Origin: Procambarus clarkii
Taxonomy: Eukaryota; Arthropoda; Malacostraca; Decapoda; Cambaridae
Assembly (NCBI RefSeq): GCF_040958095.1
Contig: NC_091227.1
Location: forward strand, 20,032,819 to 20,096,818
Direction: 5' to 3'
DNA length: 64,000 nucleotides
Both the position numbers and the translations under genes were made by a program. A model generated the notes under the pieces. That model worked only from the letters and a program-made list of their open reading frames with translations, was not told the origin of the DNA and ran no database searches. Below, piece after piece: positions 1-12,343 of the stretch (positions within the stretch are counted from its first letter, which is position 1; every line of letters begins with the position of its first letter).

Positions 1-494
1 TTTTGTTCTCGTATTGGCATCCTTGGTGATATTTAGCGCTCTCTGATTATTCCGCACATTTGATGGTGCTACATAGCCTTCCCGGTTTGGTGCCTTCTTT
101 TGATAATTACTTACTTACTTACTTACTTACTTGGTGCTGTCTTTTGATAATTACTTATGTCACCAGTACAGTATAGACAGGACCAATGGGTCACTGGAAG
201 CCACAGCCCAAGTGTTTGATGGCGCCTTTCTTGAGAACCACTGTGTGTTAAAATCCACTATTAATGTGCATGCTAACATGGTGTGTTACAATATTTTGGT
301 GGTACAGTATTTTAACTTGATTTAGATATACAGTACAGTACTGTACTTTACTGTGCATGGTTTTGGTGGCCGGAGCACCTGGGTACCCATGGCAACTTTG
401 TCTAGCCTTGTTGGTTATTACATTCAGTGCACTTTTTTAGGTATTTAGGCATTTATCCACGTTATTCTACAGTTTAAGGACTGTACATCTGACC

Positions 495-705
495 CCTGCC
501 CAACCACTTCGGCTGAACAGTAGAGCAAAGGTCTCGCTTCATGCAGGTCGTTGTTCAATCACCAACTGTTTCTAAGTGGTTAGGCACCATTTCTTTACCC
601 CATCCCATCCCAAATCCTTATCTTGATCCCTTCCTAGTGCTGTATAATCATCATGGCATGGTACTTTCTCCTGATAGTTCTCTTCCCTGCCCTGCTTTCC
701 CCCCC
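495..705 (+). repeat. Degenerate tRNA-derived SINE (family M)
   Basis: The segment matches, with many substitutions, the SINE copies at 39555-39740, 41569-41756 and 56327-56510. Shared landmarks are the tRNA-like head containing gcttcatgcaggtcg (anticodon-like CAT), the sentence 'catcccatcccaaatcctta' and the end near ctcctgatagttctc. It is the most diverged copy in the window, so it is probably the oldest insertion. No target-site duplication was identified. Confidence 0.7.
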
Positions 706-3080
706 CCCAAAAAAAAACAATTTGTGTAATAGAAATCAGTTTATAGAATTTTAATTTTATTTTAGAAAGAAAAATGCAGTCATGGAAAATTGAATGATCT
801 TATTTTATTCTGACTTACTTATTAGATACCTTTCATATTTCAACATGTTATTGGAGTAGATTTGATTTTTTTCTTGCATTTTGTAGTTTTTTCTGTCCAG
901 CAATGCAGAAGCTATAGACTTTGTGAAATCTGAATGAATACATCATTGTTTACAAATACAGTGGGAGTAAGCATGTAAACTATGGGAATGCACAGGCAAA
1001 TGGCAGGAGTAAGCAAGTAAATGATGAAAATATAGGGCAAAGTGATGGGAGTAACCAGGTTGTGGTACAAAAAATGTCAAATTTATTATTTTTGTACGTT
1101 CCTGGCAAGAAATTCAGCTAACCTGAAAGGAGATGGGGCACCATGTGATTCAAAATTACCAAGTGTATTGTCCTTAAATTGTTTACATTTTTGTGCAATA
1201 CATCATCAGAAAGTAACTAGTTGAAAATAGTATGGTATCATCCTTCAGGTTTATAGCATCACATTGGTGTTATTGACAACACTTGTGATGGAAGTGATAT
1301 TAAGAACACCTGCAGAACATGGAGTGTTATAATATGAAGGGGCATTTGTTCTTTGATGAGTGTTTACCCAGTGCTTTAACACTGGGTAAAGAAACTGTGT
1401 GATAGTGTTCACCTCCATACAGGGCTGATTGACTTTTCTATTTTATTATTTGTTCAATAATATAATAATAATATAATAATAATTGCCATAATAATAATGA
1501 TGATAATACAGAAATAGGTTATTATTTTAAGAGCAGACTCATTGAATAGTTTCAAATTCCTCTGCTAGCTACTTTCCTCAATTTGATTTATATTTTACTC
1601 TACATCTTGTGAGGTCCATTTTTTCCCTACTCAAAATAAACTAGAAATATGAGTTCATAAACTAATATCATGCACTCTAGCATTCACATTAATCATGCAC
1701 AGTTGTGTTTAACAGTGTTAAAAGACACTGGAAAAGTGATGCAATATGAACATAAATATTTAGGTAGATGTTACTAGTCGACACACACCATCTCAAGTTC
1801 AGAAACTGCCACATTCCAGCCATATCTAGATTTTCCATGGTTAGACTGTGTAGTAATTCCCTTAACTTTCATATCTATGCCAAACAAAGTAGGGTTAACA
1901 AATTTCTGGCATATATTATCTTGGTGGGTCTTATTATACTGTATTTACAGAATGTGATTCCGACTGTGCTTGTTATGACCGCAAGGATTAGAAAGTAGGC
2001 TAAACAAGAAAACATACCATATTTGTGGAATTATTGCAGACAGAGAGAAACTTTTAAAAGTATTTTGGTGCCTAAATTAACAACATTAATCATCATAAAA
2101 CAGTAAAATTAGTTGATTATATTTTTTGTTTTTACAATACCAATAAATAACAAGACATGCAAACAGCAATATGACAGTGGTAAATTAAGCAGACCAACCT
2201 TTCCATTTTTTTCTGACCTGCCTTACCCACCACTTTGTTGCGAAACCTATTTTTCATGGCCAGCGGCACCTTTAGTTTTAACGTGTTTGCAGACATTTAA
2301 GCCCTTTTCCACTTGCATTCCTTGATATTTTGTTTTAAATACTGAATGGCTTGCCAACATGTTGGTAAAAAAATTCATAAAATGTATATTTTTCAATGAA
2401 GACTGTTCTCCAACAGGATTGTAAATTACTGTATAAAGATAAACAATATTGAATAATACAGTATTATCAGTACTGTTTTCAGATTCGGTACATATTATTT
2501 ATCAATCGGGCAACAAATCACATGAGAGAACACAAAAGGAGAAAATACTAGTCGGAAAATCTGAAGTTTCAAATTTGCAGTCAACAGGTGTGCCACAGTC
2601 TTAAATCCAAGTTTAAATTATTACCCAGTTTGACCAAGTTCAATTCCATATTGAAATATCAAGCAAATCATTAAAAAGTTTAACTATGTTCCACCTCTAT
2701 ACTCGTAATGCTCATTAATTTTTCTGCTGTAATGCAATATGATGTATGCAACAGATTCACAAACAAGCTCGCATTAGAAAACTGTAAATGTATACGCCCT
2801 GGTGTAGTAGCTCACTTTCTCTTCCATAACCATGTACGCACTTGGGTAATATTCAGTGAGAGTTTGCAGAGGAGGTAGTGACAAGAAGTTGGCTTATATG
2901 ACCCACCTAGCTATGCCAAAATTAAGTGCTGCTAGGAACACTACTTCAACCATTGTACCTACATTTAAGTGAGCCTCTTCTGCACTTTTACTCTATTGCT
3001 CAACACTAGCTAGCTAGTGCTGAGAAATAGCAAACAATTTGTATATATATATGTATATAGATGTACAGTATATATGTCTA

Positions 3081-3121
3081 TTGTTGACACCTTTCACCAT
3101 CATGGTGGAAGGTGTCCACAA
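3081..3121. repeat. Imperfect palindrome, about 20-bp arms
   Basis: The two halves of this 41-bp stretch are reverse complements apart from two mismatches, centred on ccatcatgg. It could be a fold-back remnant of a small transposon. No other copy was seen in the window. Confidence 0.6.
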
Positions 3122-4374
3122 TAGTTGGGCTCAGAGGAGGTTCAGTAATCAATATTTTCGACATGGAAGGACTCGCACCCATTATGCAGCCCGAGCTTGA
3201 CTGTGTTGACCGAGTCTGTTATTACAAATGAACAAATCCTAATCCTATGTGTACTGTTACAACATCCAATTTCACTACACCACTAGCATTGAAAACTGAT
3301 CTGATGAGATAAACCTTCATTACACCTGGAGAGGGACATAAATTGAGAAAAATTGCTGTTTAGTTACCATCTCTAGAATTCTTGTTAATTTTGTGATACT
3401 TAAGTGTTTTTTTATTGCATAAAGCATATTATGCTTTCCACAGTGAAGATATCTGAAAATCCAGCACTAACTGGATGCTGTTCATTAATTGTAGCTACTA
3501 TGATTAGAACTTGTTTATATGTGATATACTTACCCTTTATTTGCAATGTTACTTGATTGTTTAGTGGCACATTATTCCACTGTACAGTAGAAGATGTACA
3601 ATTATCAGCATATTTGAAATGTACAGCTTGTAACACTAACAGATCAAAGTTGGTCATGAGTGGAGCAGTTCATTGGGTACTTCACACAAGTTGGCCGGTG
3701 TGAAATTCACTGGTGAATATTTCTTTACCAATGAAGAGAAATTCCCATTGCAATAATAATGTTACTCAGCAAGTGTCCAAAGTATAGAAACTCAAGAGTC
3801 AGTGTCCAAGTTGCAGTTTTCTAATGGGAAGCCAACTAATTGTCTCACTTGTTAAACAATTTATCTGAGAGATCGAGTTCAGCTCAACCCATCAGTGTTG
3901 TGCTTCTCTCATACTCGATGGATCTGAACGTGTTTGCTTTTAAATCAAACCATTGTCTTTCACAAAGCATTGACAAGAATATCATCCTGAGTCTTATCCA
4001 GCTAAACATCCAGGGAAATTTGAGAAGACAGATACAAGTATGCAATGTCACATGATGCACACATGCACGTGCTTTGTTGACTATATAATTACTGTATCTG
4101 CTATCGTTTCTTACGAAACACAAAGAGTTAAGTTGCTGGAAATGAAGCCATAATGGGGATGTGGAATCGGGAAGACTGGCCACACCTAACCTTCAAATTA
4201 CGTGAAAAGATGTTAGAAACTTCTGACAAGAAAAAAAAAAAAGAAATCTAGGACTGGTTCTGGATAGTAAGCTGTTATGAGGGTACCACATAAAGGGTAT
4301 TGTGAAAGGACCATACACTACACTAGCAAAGTTCAGAACTGTGTTTCAATATATGGCCGGAGAAATATTAAAGA

Positions 4375-4850
4375 TACTGTACTGTGAAACCAAAATTTTG
4401 AATGTGCAGTAGTGGTGCAAGAAGAGGCACATAAACAAATTTGAAAGGGTGGAAAGACATGCTATTAAATGGCTTCCAGAAGTTAAGAACAAACTGTGAG
4501 GAGAGCCTGGAGGTGTTAAACATGACAATGCTACAAGATAGGTGGAAAAAAGTGATATGAACACTACATACAAAATAGTAACAGGAATCGATAAAATAAA
4601 CAAGGAGGATTTTTTTAATCCTGCAACTTCAAGAGCAAAAAGTCACAGATTCAAGTTTTAAGGAAACAATGGTGCCAAAAAATATAAGAAACTTCTTTAC
4701 AGAGTAGTTGAGGGTTGGAACAAGTGAAGTGAAAAGGCAGTGGATGCCAAAATCAATAGTTTGAAAGCATCATGTGACTAAAGAATACTGGGAAGATAGA
4801 CACCACGAGCATAGAGCTCATCCCGTAACTATACTTAGGTAATGATGCTT
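4375..4850 (+). pseudogene. LINE (jockey/CR1-like, family B) 3' fragment, degenerate
   Basis: Forward translation with several frame changes and stops gives recognisable C-terminal LINE sequence: a KFERVERHAIKWLPEV-like motif, YKIVTGIDKINKEDFF, then a VVEGWNK-like motif. This is the conserved region just after the reverse transcriptase of jockey/CR1-type elements. The end (about 4775-4850), with caccacgagcatagagctca, matches the 3' end of the minus-strand copies at 6012 and 43975. Inframe stops show that it is dead. Confidence 0.75.
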
Positions 4851-5863
4851 ACTCACTTAATCACACTTTTTAATGCTACAATACTGTACCTTATTACACC
4901 CCAGTAGCTCACTTGCCCACCCACCTCCTGTCCACCAGCATGCACACGCACACACTTATGCACCTGTCACCCACCATCCAGCCCATTCTTCTACTAGTTT
5001 GCCTCCATGTCTCTCCACCATCAACCAATTTCCTTGCTCTGTGTTACATTTTATTTCTCTCTCATAGTGGGTCAGATTGACTGTGTTACCTGTAAGACTG
5101 AACTTTAGGTGTTCAATGCATCATCCGATTGCTTTAGTGAATTTTGAAATAAGACCAATTCTCTGATTTTGTGTTTTGTTGCAATCAGACTTTTTATTTT
5201 AAAATACAGTACTGTACATACACACATTCTTTTTAATGAGTCTTGCTCTTGGAATTTGTCTTTTTTATTTTTATTTTTCCTGTAAGATCATTAAGAAAAG
5301 TGAATACGGTACTCTTCTGTACAGTACAAACCTCTACAGCATGTTGGGTATCATATACTGTACATATGTAGATTCAGGCATCAATTGTATTTTAAATGTT
5401 AATGATTACTTTTTAGATGATATATAATTTCAACCATCTGAATAGATTATGTAAAACAATAATTTTCTGCAGCATAGCATATCATAATGCTGTTGTGAAT
5501 TTTATGCTAACACTCTTTGCATGTATGTTTTTATTTGTCGGCACATCATGCCTGTATAAAGATTTTTATTTTTTACATCAGAAGTATATACTATATATAT
5601 GAATGAATTATATTAATAGCAATAAGTTAATTCTAGTCTGAATCCTAAATTTCACAGTGTGAAAGAAGAAAGTTTTAATTGCATTTTGTTAATGGAATTT
5701 TTGAAGTTATAAACTTTATTTATATTATGTGTATTATTTACTTTATTCAAAATATCTAGCTGTAGGATATTACTTTTATATATATTGTTTATAAATATGC
5801 TTGTGCCTACATCTGAGGCAGTGTCATGTGTGGGGTCTCTACTTTGTAGTTTGTGACAACAGT

Positions 5864-6011
5864 GTGTGTGTGTATACTTATTTTTTTTTTTTTGTGTGTG
5901 TGTACAGTATGTGTATGTGGGTGTGTGTACAGTATGTGTATATGTGTGTGTGTGTGTACAGTATGTGTATATGTGTGTGTGTGTACAGTATGTGTATATG
6001 TGTGTGTGTGT
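5864..6011. repeat. (GT)n microsatellite with tacagtatgtgtata interruptions
   Basis: GT runs are interrupted about four times by a phrase containing acagtatgtgtat, so part of the array is a higher-order repeat rather than plain dinucleotide. It directly abuts the 3' end of a minus-strand LINE at 6012. Confidence 0.9.
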
Positions 6012-6470
6012 AATTAACTAAATGTAGTTACAGGATGAGCGCTATGCTCGTGGTGTCCCTTCTTCCCATTATTCTTTGTCTTATAATACTTTGAAATTAC
6101 TGATGGTTTTGGCCTCCACCACCACCTCACCTAATTTTTTCCAACCGTCTACCACTCTGTTTGCAAAAGTAAATTTTCATATATTTCTTCGGCAGCTTTG
6201 TTTAGTTAGTTTAAATCTATGACTTCTTGTTCTTGAGTTCCAGGTCTCAGGAATTCTTCCCTATCAATTTTATCGATTCCTGATACTATTTGTTTGTAAT
6301 GATCATAGTGCCTCTTTTTCTTCCATCTTCTAGTTTTGGCATATTTAATGCCTCTAACCTCTTCTCGTAACTCTTGTCCTTCAGTTCTGGGAGCCACTTA
6401 GTGGCATGTCTTTGTACCTTTTCCAGTTTGTTGATGTTTGAAAACATCAACATCAGCTTTTGACTTTTAG
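6012..6470 (-). pseudogene. LINE family B 3' fragment
   Basis: Read on the minus strand, the segment gives LEKVQRHATKWLPELKDK-like sequence followed by an arginine/lysine-rich stretch and YKQIVSGIDKIDREEFL. These are the post-RT conserved blocks of jockey/CR1-like LINEs. The 3' end at 6012-6060 (tacaggatgagcgctatgct) matches the copy at 43975-44085. Frames are broken. The element is strongly 5' truncated. Confidence 0.8.
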
Positions 6471-9400
6471 ATGGACAGAGGCATCAAAGAAATTATGTTC
6501 ATTTGTTCCTGTATCAGCCTGGAATTGATCAGGGATCCGTGGATTACAAATCCCAAACGCTGTCCGCTGTCAAGCAGACAGCATGAGTGTGTGTGTGTGT
6601 TTGTGCAGCTCATTTCTGCACGTGTGTGCATGCACACACACACACACACACACAGTTTTCACAATTTTAGATACATCATAAAGCAAACAACAAAATATTT
6701 ACAAAATACCTGAATACAGCATGTATTTTTAATTATAGGTAATGCAATTACTGTACACCATAACAAAGGCCTCTGACCCTTATACATGTTTCACAGCTAA
6801 GCCATGTTTCCAGGGCAAAAATAAGCATAACCAAACACACAACCAAAATAAAAATATTGGATGACAAATTAACATTAATTTCTGATTTGCCTTTCAGACA
6901 ATTTTTGTTTATTAGCGCTACTTTCTTCTTTAGATGGCCTTAACCTTTTATTTAATGGATTTTTCTCACTGTTTCAGAGTGCTATATGCCAGCTTCAAAC
7001 TCTGATCATATATCAATATATTATGTTTACTGTGGCACAATGTTCTTGTGCTTGACCTCACCTTATATGAGTGAGAATCTTAACTCGTTCAGCATTTTTG
7101 TCTGTTCATGATTTTATACATTAATCATTGTAGTTGCAGCTATAGCACATAATTGAAGTTTATGATTATATTATTTTTTTAGTAGTAGTAGTTATAGTGG
7201 AGGGCCTGAGAGTTGTTTAACAATAAGGGTGTATAAAGGTGAAATAAGGGATTGTATGAAAGATGGTTATGACTGAATGAAAGGATTTGGGGGAAGGTGT
7301 TAGAGCATTTGGAAGATTGAAAGGTTTGTGAGGGGTTATAGATCTTCCTTGAGGAAGTTCTGCTGTAGCCACCCTTTGATGGGAAACTCTCAGGAGGGAA
7401 TAAGGTATTTGGGATATAGATAGTACTGTACTATAGTACAGGTAGTACAGTAGTTGGTCAGTCTCCTATGGAAGCAGTATCATCGGAGAAGTAACAGGGA
7501 TAATCCTTTCCCTTACTGATGCTTCTTGGGCTATACTCACTGCACAACAGCTTTGTGGTCTGCCACATTTTCTCTTACCTCCACATTATCTTTGCAACAA
7601 TTACTACTGTTTTTCTATTCATTATCTTAATTTTAGTTTTTTTTGTGCTGTTCTATGCCTCCACATTTTTTCCCTTCTCTGCTTAAGGGAACCCCTCTTT
7701 CCTTTAATGCCTTTTTTTTTGGGGGGGGGGGGAGGAGCTGAAGAGCTGTCTGCTTCCCCACTTTTCCTAAATGTTACTATTTCTATGTGCAGCCAAGAAT
7801 CATAAACCAGTGATGAACTCTGTGTCCATTTGTTTTCTAAGTATGTTACAGGGTATTCTGTTCCATAAATTAGATTGTCCATTGTTGTAAGCAAGATTGT
7901 ACAAGATTTTCAAGTATATTATGACTAAAGCTTGTTGTTCAGCAGTTTACAGTAGGTATAATGACAAGTACCGCCTTATGGTAAAATAATTAGTCTTGAT
8001 CTGATACCACATGAAAGTTTCTGTATAATTGGTAAATTTGTTGATTGCATTTTGTATTGTCAATAAATTTCTTGGCTTTGATATTAATTTTTGTCCCCCT
8101 TCTCCAAGTAATTATCAAAAGAAGGAATCAAGCCAGGGAGACTGTATAGCACTGTAGTTATCAAAAATCTACATAATTATTCTATTAATATATAAGAAGC
8201 AAAATGATCAGTAATACTTTCCCTGTTCAACTTATTGTATTCATTACTGTATAGCCCCAAAAAATGTATTCAAGTACTATAATGACAACTCATTGTGTTG
8301 GTATTTGTATCTTCATCATTCAAAACTAATGATGTACATATTAACCATAGAATTCTTTACCACAACCACCCATTTAAAGTGTTAAGGTTGGTCTACAGCA
8401 TTAGTAATGGTAGATTACTAGCTGAGCACAATAACAAGTGAGCACGTTGCTTTGGCAGCTTCCTCCACTTTTTCGAAAAGTCTGCAGTCTAAAGTCTTTT
8501 TCTTTTCACCTCCACTTTCACATATTTGCTCACTATCAATCCACCCTCTTCAGCCACTCACTTAGTAATATTGTACATCAAATATTTATATGGTACTCAT
8601 TTATTGTTATTAAGGTTGTTTATAAGTTTAAAAGACAGATTTTGGAATTCAATTGCTCAAAATTTAATGGTAATGCATACTGTAAATAATTTTTTTTTAT
8701 CAATGTTAGGAGAGTTCGTATTTGAATCATTCTGCACCTATGTGATGCATAAATAATGGCTAGAAAATTTATAAAAATTTAAAATCGAATCAGGAAGCTA
8801 AAGGTGGTGAACAACGGCTCATAGCTTTTATACAAGTTTTAAATTTGCGGATACCGTAAAATTTAAACCTTATAGTTTTTGAGGCTCATGTTGTAGGTAT
8901 TTTAATTCATACATAACTTTTTTTTTAACATAAAACAAGTGTCTAGTTACCAGCAGGTGGTGGGAACTACCCCTTTACTTGAATACAACATCTTACACTA
9001 GCAGTTGTAACGTCTACTGAATATATATAGTAAAATGTTCTAACCTTCCTAACGTTAATTGGCTTTAGCTCTTTAAGCAACTTAATGGCACAAAGTCATC
9101 CCAAGATGATCTTTGTCTTCAGTTTGCATATGTTTACAACCGTCCAAGCATCAGCTCAATCAAAGCTGCGACATAATCCAATATATGAAAACATAATTCT
9201 TTTTAATACTGATATTCTCACACATATACTGGGGATGGTATCCAGATAATGCAATCTGCATTGTATATGTCAAGGAGAATTATATACGTTATGACGACGT
9301 GATATCACTGGCTAGTGCGTCATGATAACAAAGGGCAGAACCCTGAACATCCGCTGCTCGTGGCCGTCTTGAGCTCCGCCATGCTGACGTCTTCATCCTG

Positions 9401-9480
9401 CCTCACAAATCTTCCCTTGATGCTACTCTCTCCACACATAACCTGCTTCGTAATAACTGTGTGGTGATAGACAACTGTTG
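6471..9480. other. AT-rich sequence without a recognisable gene
   Basis: The stretch has short GT/CA runs (6590-6650), a T-run followed by a G-run (about 7710-7732), and nothing resembling spliced coding exons or conserved protein motifs. Near 8104-8150 an inverted copy of the short dispersed motif seen at 75-118 occurs. From about 9300 the base composition becomes GC-richer toward the first exon of the host gene. Confidence 0.5.
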
Positions 9481-9485
9481 GTCCA

Positions 9486-9743
9486 TATATTATATATAAT
9501 ACAATTTGATGTTTAGGAAATGAGTGCTTAATTAGTGAAAGACATGGTTGGTAAGTGACGAGAGTGGACAGAGGGTGTGCGGCACGTGTCTTGTGGCATT
9601 TGGTCTCTCAAGAGGCTACATCCGTAACGGGGCCAGTTTCCAGTGCAGTGGTGACTACCTCGCTGACAGCTACACCAGCCGCCCTCAGCGGCAGTACTGA
9701 CCCCTCGCCGCGACGGCAGTTATATACATAATCCACAGGCACA
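9486..9743 (+). promoter_or_regulatory. Putative promoter and 5' UTR of the receptor-like gene
   Basis: The 250 bp before the start codon rise in GC content. A TATA-like stretch (atattatatataatac, about 9487-9502) lies upstream of a GC-rich leader. A strong 5' splice-site-like sequence (ggtaagtg) occurs at about 9549, so an additional upstream noncoding exon is possible. The transcription start cannot be fixed from sequence alone. Confidence 0.35.
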
Positions 9744-9887
9744 ATGATGTACAGGTGGGAGGTGGTGTTGATGGCGGTGGTGTGTACTCTGGGGCTGCCG
9801 GCGACCGTCCTCCCCAGTGACCTAAAGTCAAAATTTTGCTCCCAGACAAACCAGGATCTTAGATGTGTCTTCAGAAACACCAGTGAG
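9744..9887 (+). CDS. Exon 1 of type I membrane receptor-like protein (signal peptide)
   Basis: Two adjacent ATGs at 9744 and 9747 open a 48-codon frame. It starts with a hydrophobic signal peptide (residues 1-24, core VVLMAVVCTLGLPATV) and a predicted cleavage near PS. Two cysteines (C32, C41) and an N-glycosylation sequon (NTS, 45-47) follow. The frame ends at GAG before gtatga, a good splice donor, in phase 0. The matching phase-0 acceptor is at 18279/18280, so the protein reads ...NTSE then NVDLAVLWPG. Exon pairing is inferred from the signal peptide, the phases and the missing start in exon 2; no transcript was available. Confidence 0.8.
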
Positions 9888-11001
9888 GTATGAAGACCTG
9901 CGTGTTTACTGTGTTTGTCTATAGTGCTATACTGCCATGCTATGGCTTAACAACGTTTTCTCTTGATATTTACTTATGATATAATTGTATTTATTGAAAT
10001 CAACTGGAATGCTGACAAAGAAAAACAAGTTCAATGCATTCCATATATCCAACTGAACATCCGTGGCAACAAAATGCCATTATGAGCAATATTTTGTGAT
10101 GTGTTCTTCATTGCCAGTCAGGTCAAGGTCAGCCTCCCTGGGTGTGAGTAGCAGAAAGAGGGCTGGGTAGGGAGAACTCAATTGTTTCAAGTCAAATTTG
10201 TGCTATATCAAATGCTACCGTACTCCTTGTTCAGCCTTGACGAGTGGACAAACGTTTGGGCGTCTCTGTACACTTAGCGCCTGGGGGTCACAGGAAAGTT
10301 AATAGATATTTTGTTCATTTTCCGGTTGGGCACCGGCTTGGCCAAGAGGTGGTCTTGGAGGGGTTCCTGGTCGGCCCTCGGGTCGTCGTGATGGACGTCT
10401 GGCTCCTGCTCCGCCAGAGATCACTGGAGACGTTTTTACGTTTTTGACCAAATGACGAATTTGGAAGGAAACATCGCGATTCTGCCGTTTGGCCACGACT
10501 GTTCGAGTTCCCACAGTGCACAAGACGCCTTATCGTCTAAGGTCACCAGGGTGTCGATAGTATGCCATGCTGATTATCTGTGTTCATTGGAGTCCGGCTC
10601 TCGTCTCTCAGGGGGTGGGGGGACTCTGGGAGTCACTAAACATGTGCCTAATAGTGTGTTTAGCCACTGCAAGGCATAATAATTTTTCGGCGACAGGCGA
10701 CGTTTCTATAGGCGCAAGCCACTGGTCTTAACCTACAAAGGAACGCCGGGGCGCATCCGGCACTGTTGTCGTCGTGTCAACACGACATACTTTTTATGTG
10801 CGTGGCATGTTATGAATATTTGTTTGTTAATATTTCCATTATAAATTAACTAAGGTTTTATTAATTGTACTTATTTAAAGAACATATTTTTATTATGAAC
10901 TTTACAATGGTGAAAGGTCCCTCCTCAATTTGTCCTGATGATTTTATCGAGACGGATTTTAAAATTCAGCCGTGTTTTGGCATTTGGTAGGCTGTTCCAT
11001 G

Positions 11002-11003
<2 letters not shown>

Positions 11004-11064
<61 letters not shown>
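11004..11064. repeat. (TA)n microsatellite
   Basis: About 30 TA units lie directly before the left copy of the 543-bp duplicated block. A short TA run also forms the junction between the right LTR and the second copy at about 17609-17620. Confidence 0.95.
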
Positions 11065-11066
<2 letters not shown>

Positions 11067-11609
11067 ATATATCCTCTATGGGTGAAAAAATATCTCCTAT
11101 TTTCTGTCATACATTGTGACTTGCTGAGCTTGAAACTGTTGCTCTTTGTTTGTGTTACATCCTGACCTTTTAAAAAAGCTGTTTTGATAAATATCCTCCA
11201 AATTATTCAGTATTTTAAAAGTTTCCATGAGATCAGCCCTGTCATGTCAAGTTTGCAGTGTTGTTAGCCCTTTGGCCCTCAACCATTCCTGGTATGAGAG
11301 TCGAGAGAGTGTTTAGGAAGGATTTTTGTCGCCCGATGTTGAACTTTCTCCAAAGCAGATATGCCATTCTGAAGATGAGGTCTTCATGCTTGGATACAAT
11401 ACTCCAAGCACCCGAGATTTATACAGTTAAATAACTACCTTCTTTTCCTTGAGGTCAAAGTTTCGTGTAGCTATTTCTATTTTTTTATAGCAGCTCCCAC
11501 TTGTGCAATTTTCAGAGACTGATGGATAGAAACTCCAAAGTTCTTTTCTTCATCAATCTGTTGCAAGACAATTGTACTTGCTGGTGTGTGTTCACAAGTG
11601 AACAAGCAC
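11067..11609 (-). repeat. 543-bp direct repeat, copy A (contains LINE family C fragment)
   Basis: This block is identical by eye to 17615-18157. Read on the minus strand, the portion around 11080-11400 carries LINE C-terminal motifs (KFNIGRQKSFLNTLSRLSYQ-like, DLMETFKIL-like), with stops. The other edge ends in aacaagcac. It lies left of the LTR element, separated from the LTR by about 31-41 bp of unique sequence. Confidence 0.9.
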
Positions 11610-11650
11610 TTGTTCAAGTATTATCAAGCACGGAACAAGCCCATATAACT

Positions 11651-12343
11651 TGTGACGGTAACGCGTTGGTGTTCGGCTGTTTAATGCTAGGGGTATGGCC
11701 TCGTCACATAGTTATAAAAAAAAAAATAGAAAAACTGGAACTTCGTCTGTGGTAAGGTAAGGAGAAGACACACAAAACACAAGTAAAACTTTAACAATGA
11801 AATTTTAATTACGTTAAATAAATCAAAACATGAAAATATGGACAAACAAATATGTATAATAAAATCAATGAATCAAAATAATAAGAATACTTAAATGACA
11901 CAATGAAAGTTACGTTAAGGCAAAATAATAAGAAGTGCAACACAAAAGTTAAGTGGGAGGTGCTGGAATATTGGCTTAAAGCCACCACCTCTCTCAGTAC
12001 ACGCTAACGTCTAGCTGGGAGGAGTGCTGGCTACGAAAGCACGGAACATTCTGAGGACTGATGTTGGGGTGACCCCAGACATCAGGTAGTATTGGGGGGC
12101 GAGTGCAGGTGCAGCCAGACCGGCGACCAATCAGCGGAGCCGTAGCGATCAACGGGTAGTTTGGTGGTTGGAGTTCGAACAGGTGGCTGGTTGCATACGT
12201 TTCTGCTCACCCTGGCAAGCCTTGCTGGTGCTGGTGTTGTTGTCGTTGTTGGACATTTCTTCCATAGTCTTTTTATATAATTGTGAAGACGTAATTTTGG
12301 AGGGAAGAGCAGGCTCAATCTCTTGAAGGAGATTATCGTCACA
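11651..12343 (-). repeat. 3' LTR (left on + strand)
   Basis: About 693 bp with inverted ends tgtgacg and cgtcaca. It contains the stop codon and last roughly 65 codons of the element's polyprotein frame, so the frame runs into the LTR. It is nearly identical to 16918-17608. Confidence 0.92.

Larger units (their letters stand above)
1..4340. other. AT-rich intergenic or intronic DNA
   Basis: No convincing coding frame is visible; open frames are short and rich in low-complexity codons. It contains a (TTAC)n stretch near 107-132, many copies of the short motif acagtactgta, a degenerate SINE (about 495-705), an (AAT)n-rich patch near 1455-1500 and a fold-back at 3081-3121. A short motif at 75-118 (gccttcttttgataattac and flanks) recurs inverted at about 8104-8150 and is probably part of a dispersed repeat. 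Confidence 0.6.

Noticed and set aside
10244..10680. Possible extra exon in intron 1
   Set aside because: The GC-rich frames there are short and in conflict between strands, without a splice pair that fits the phase-0 junction of exons 1 and 2.
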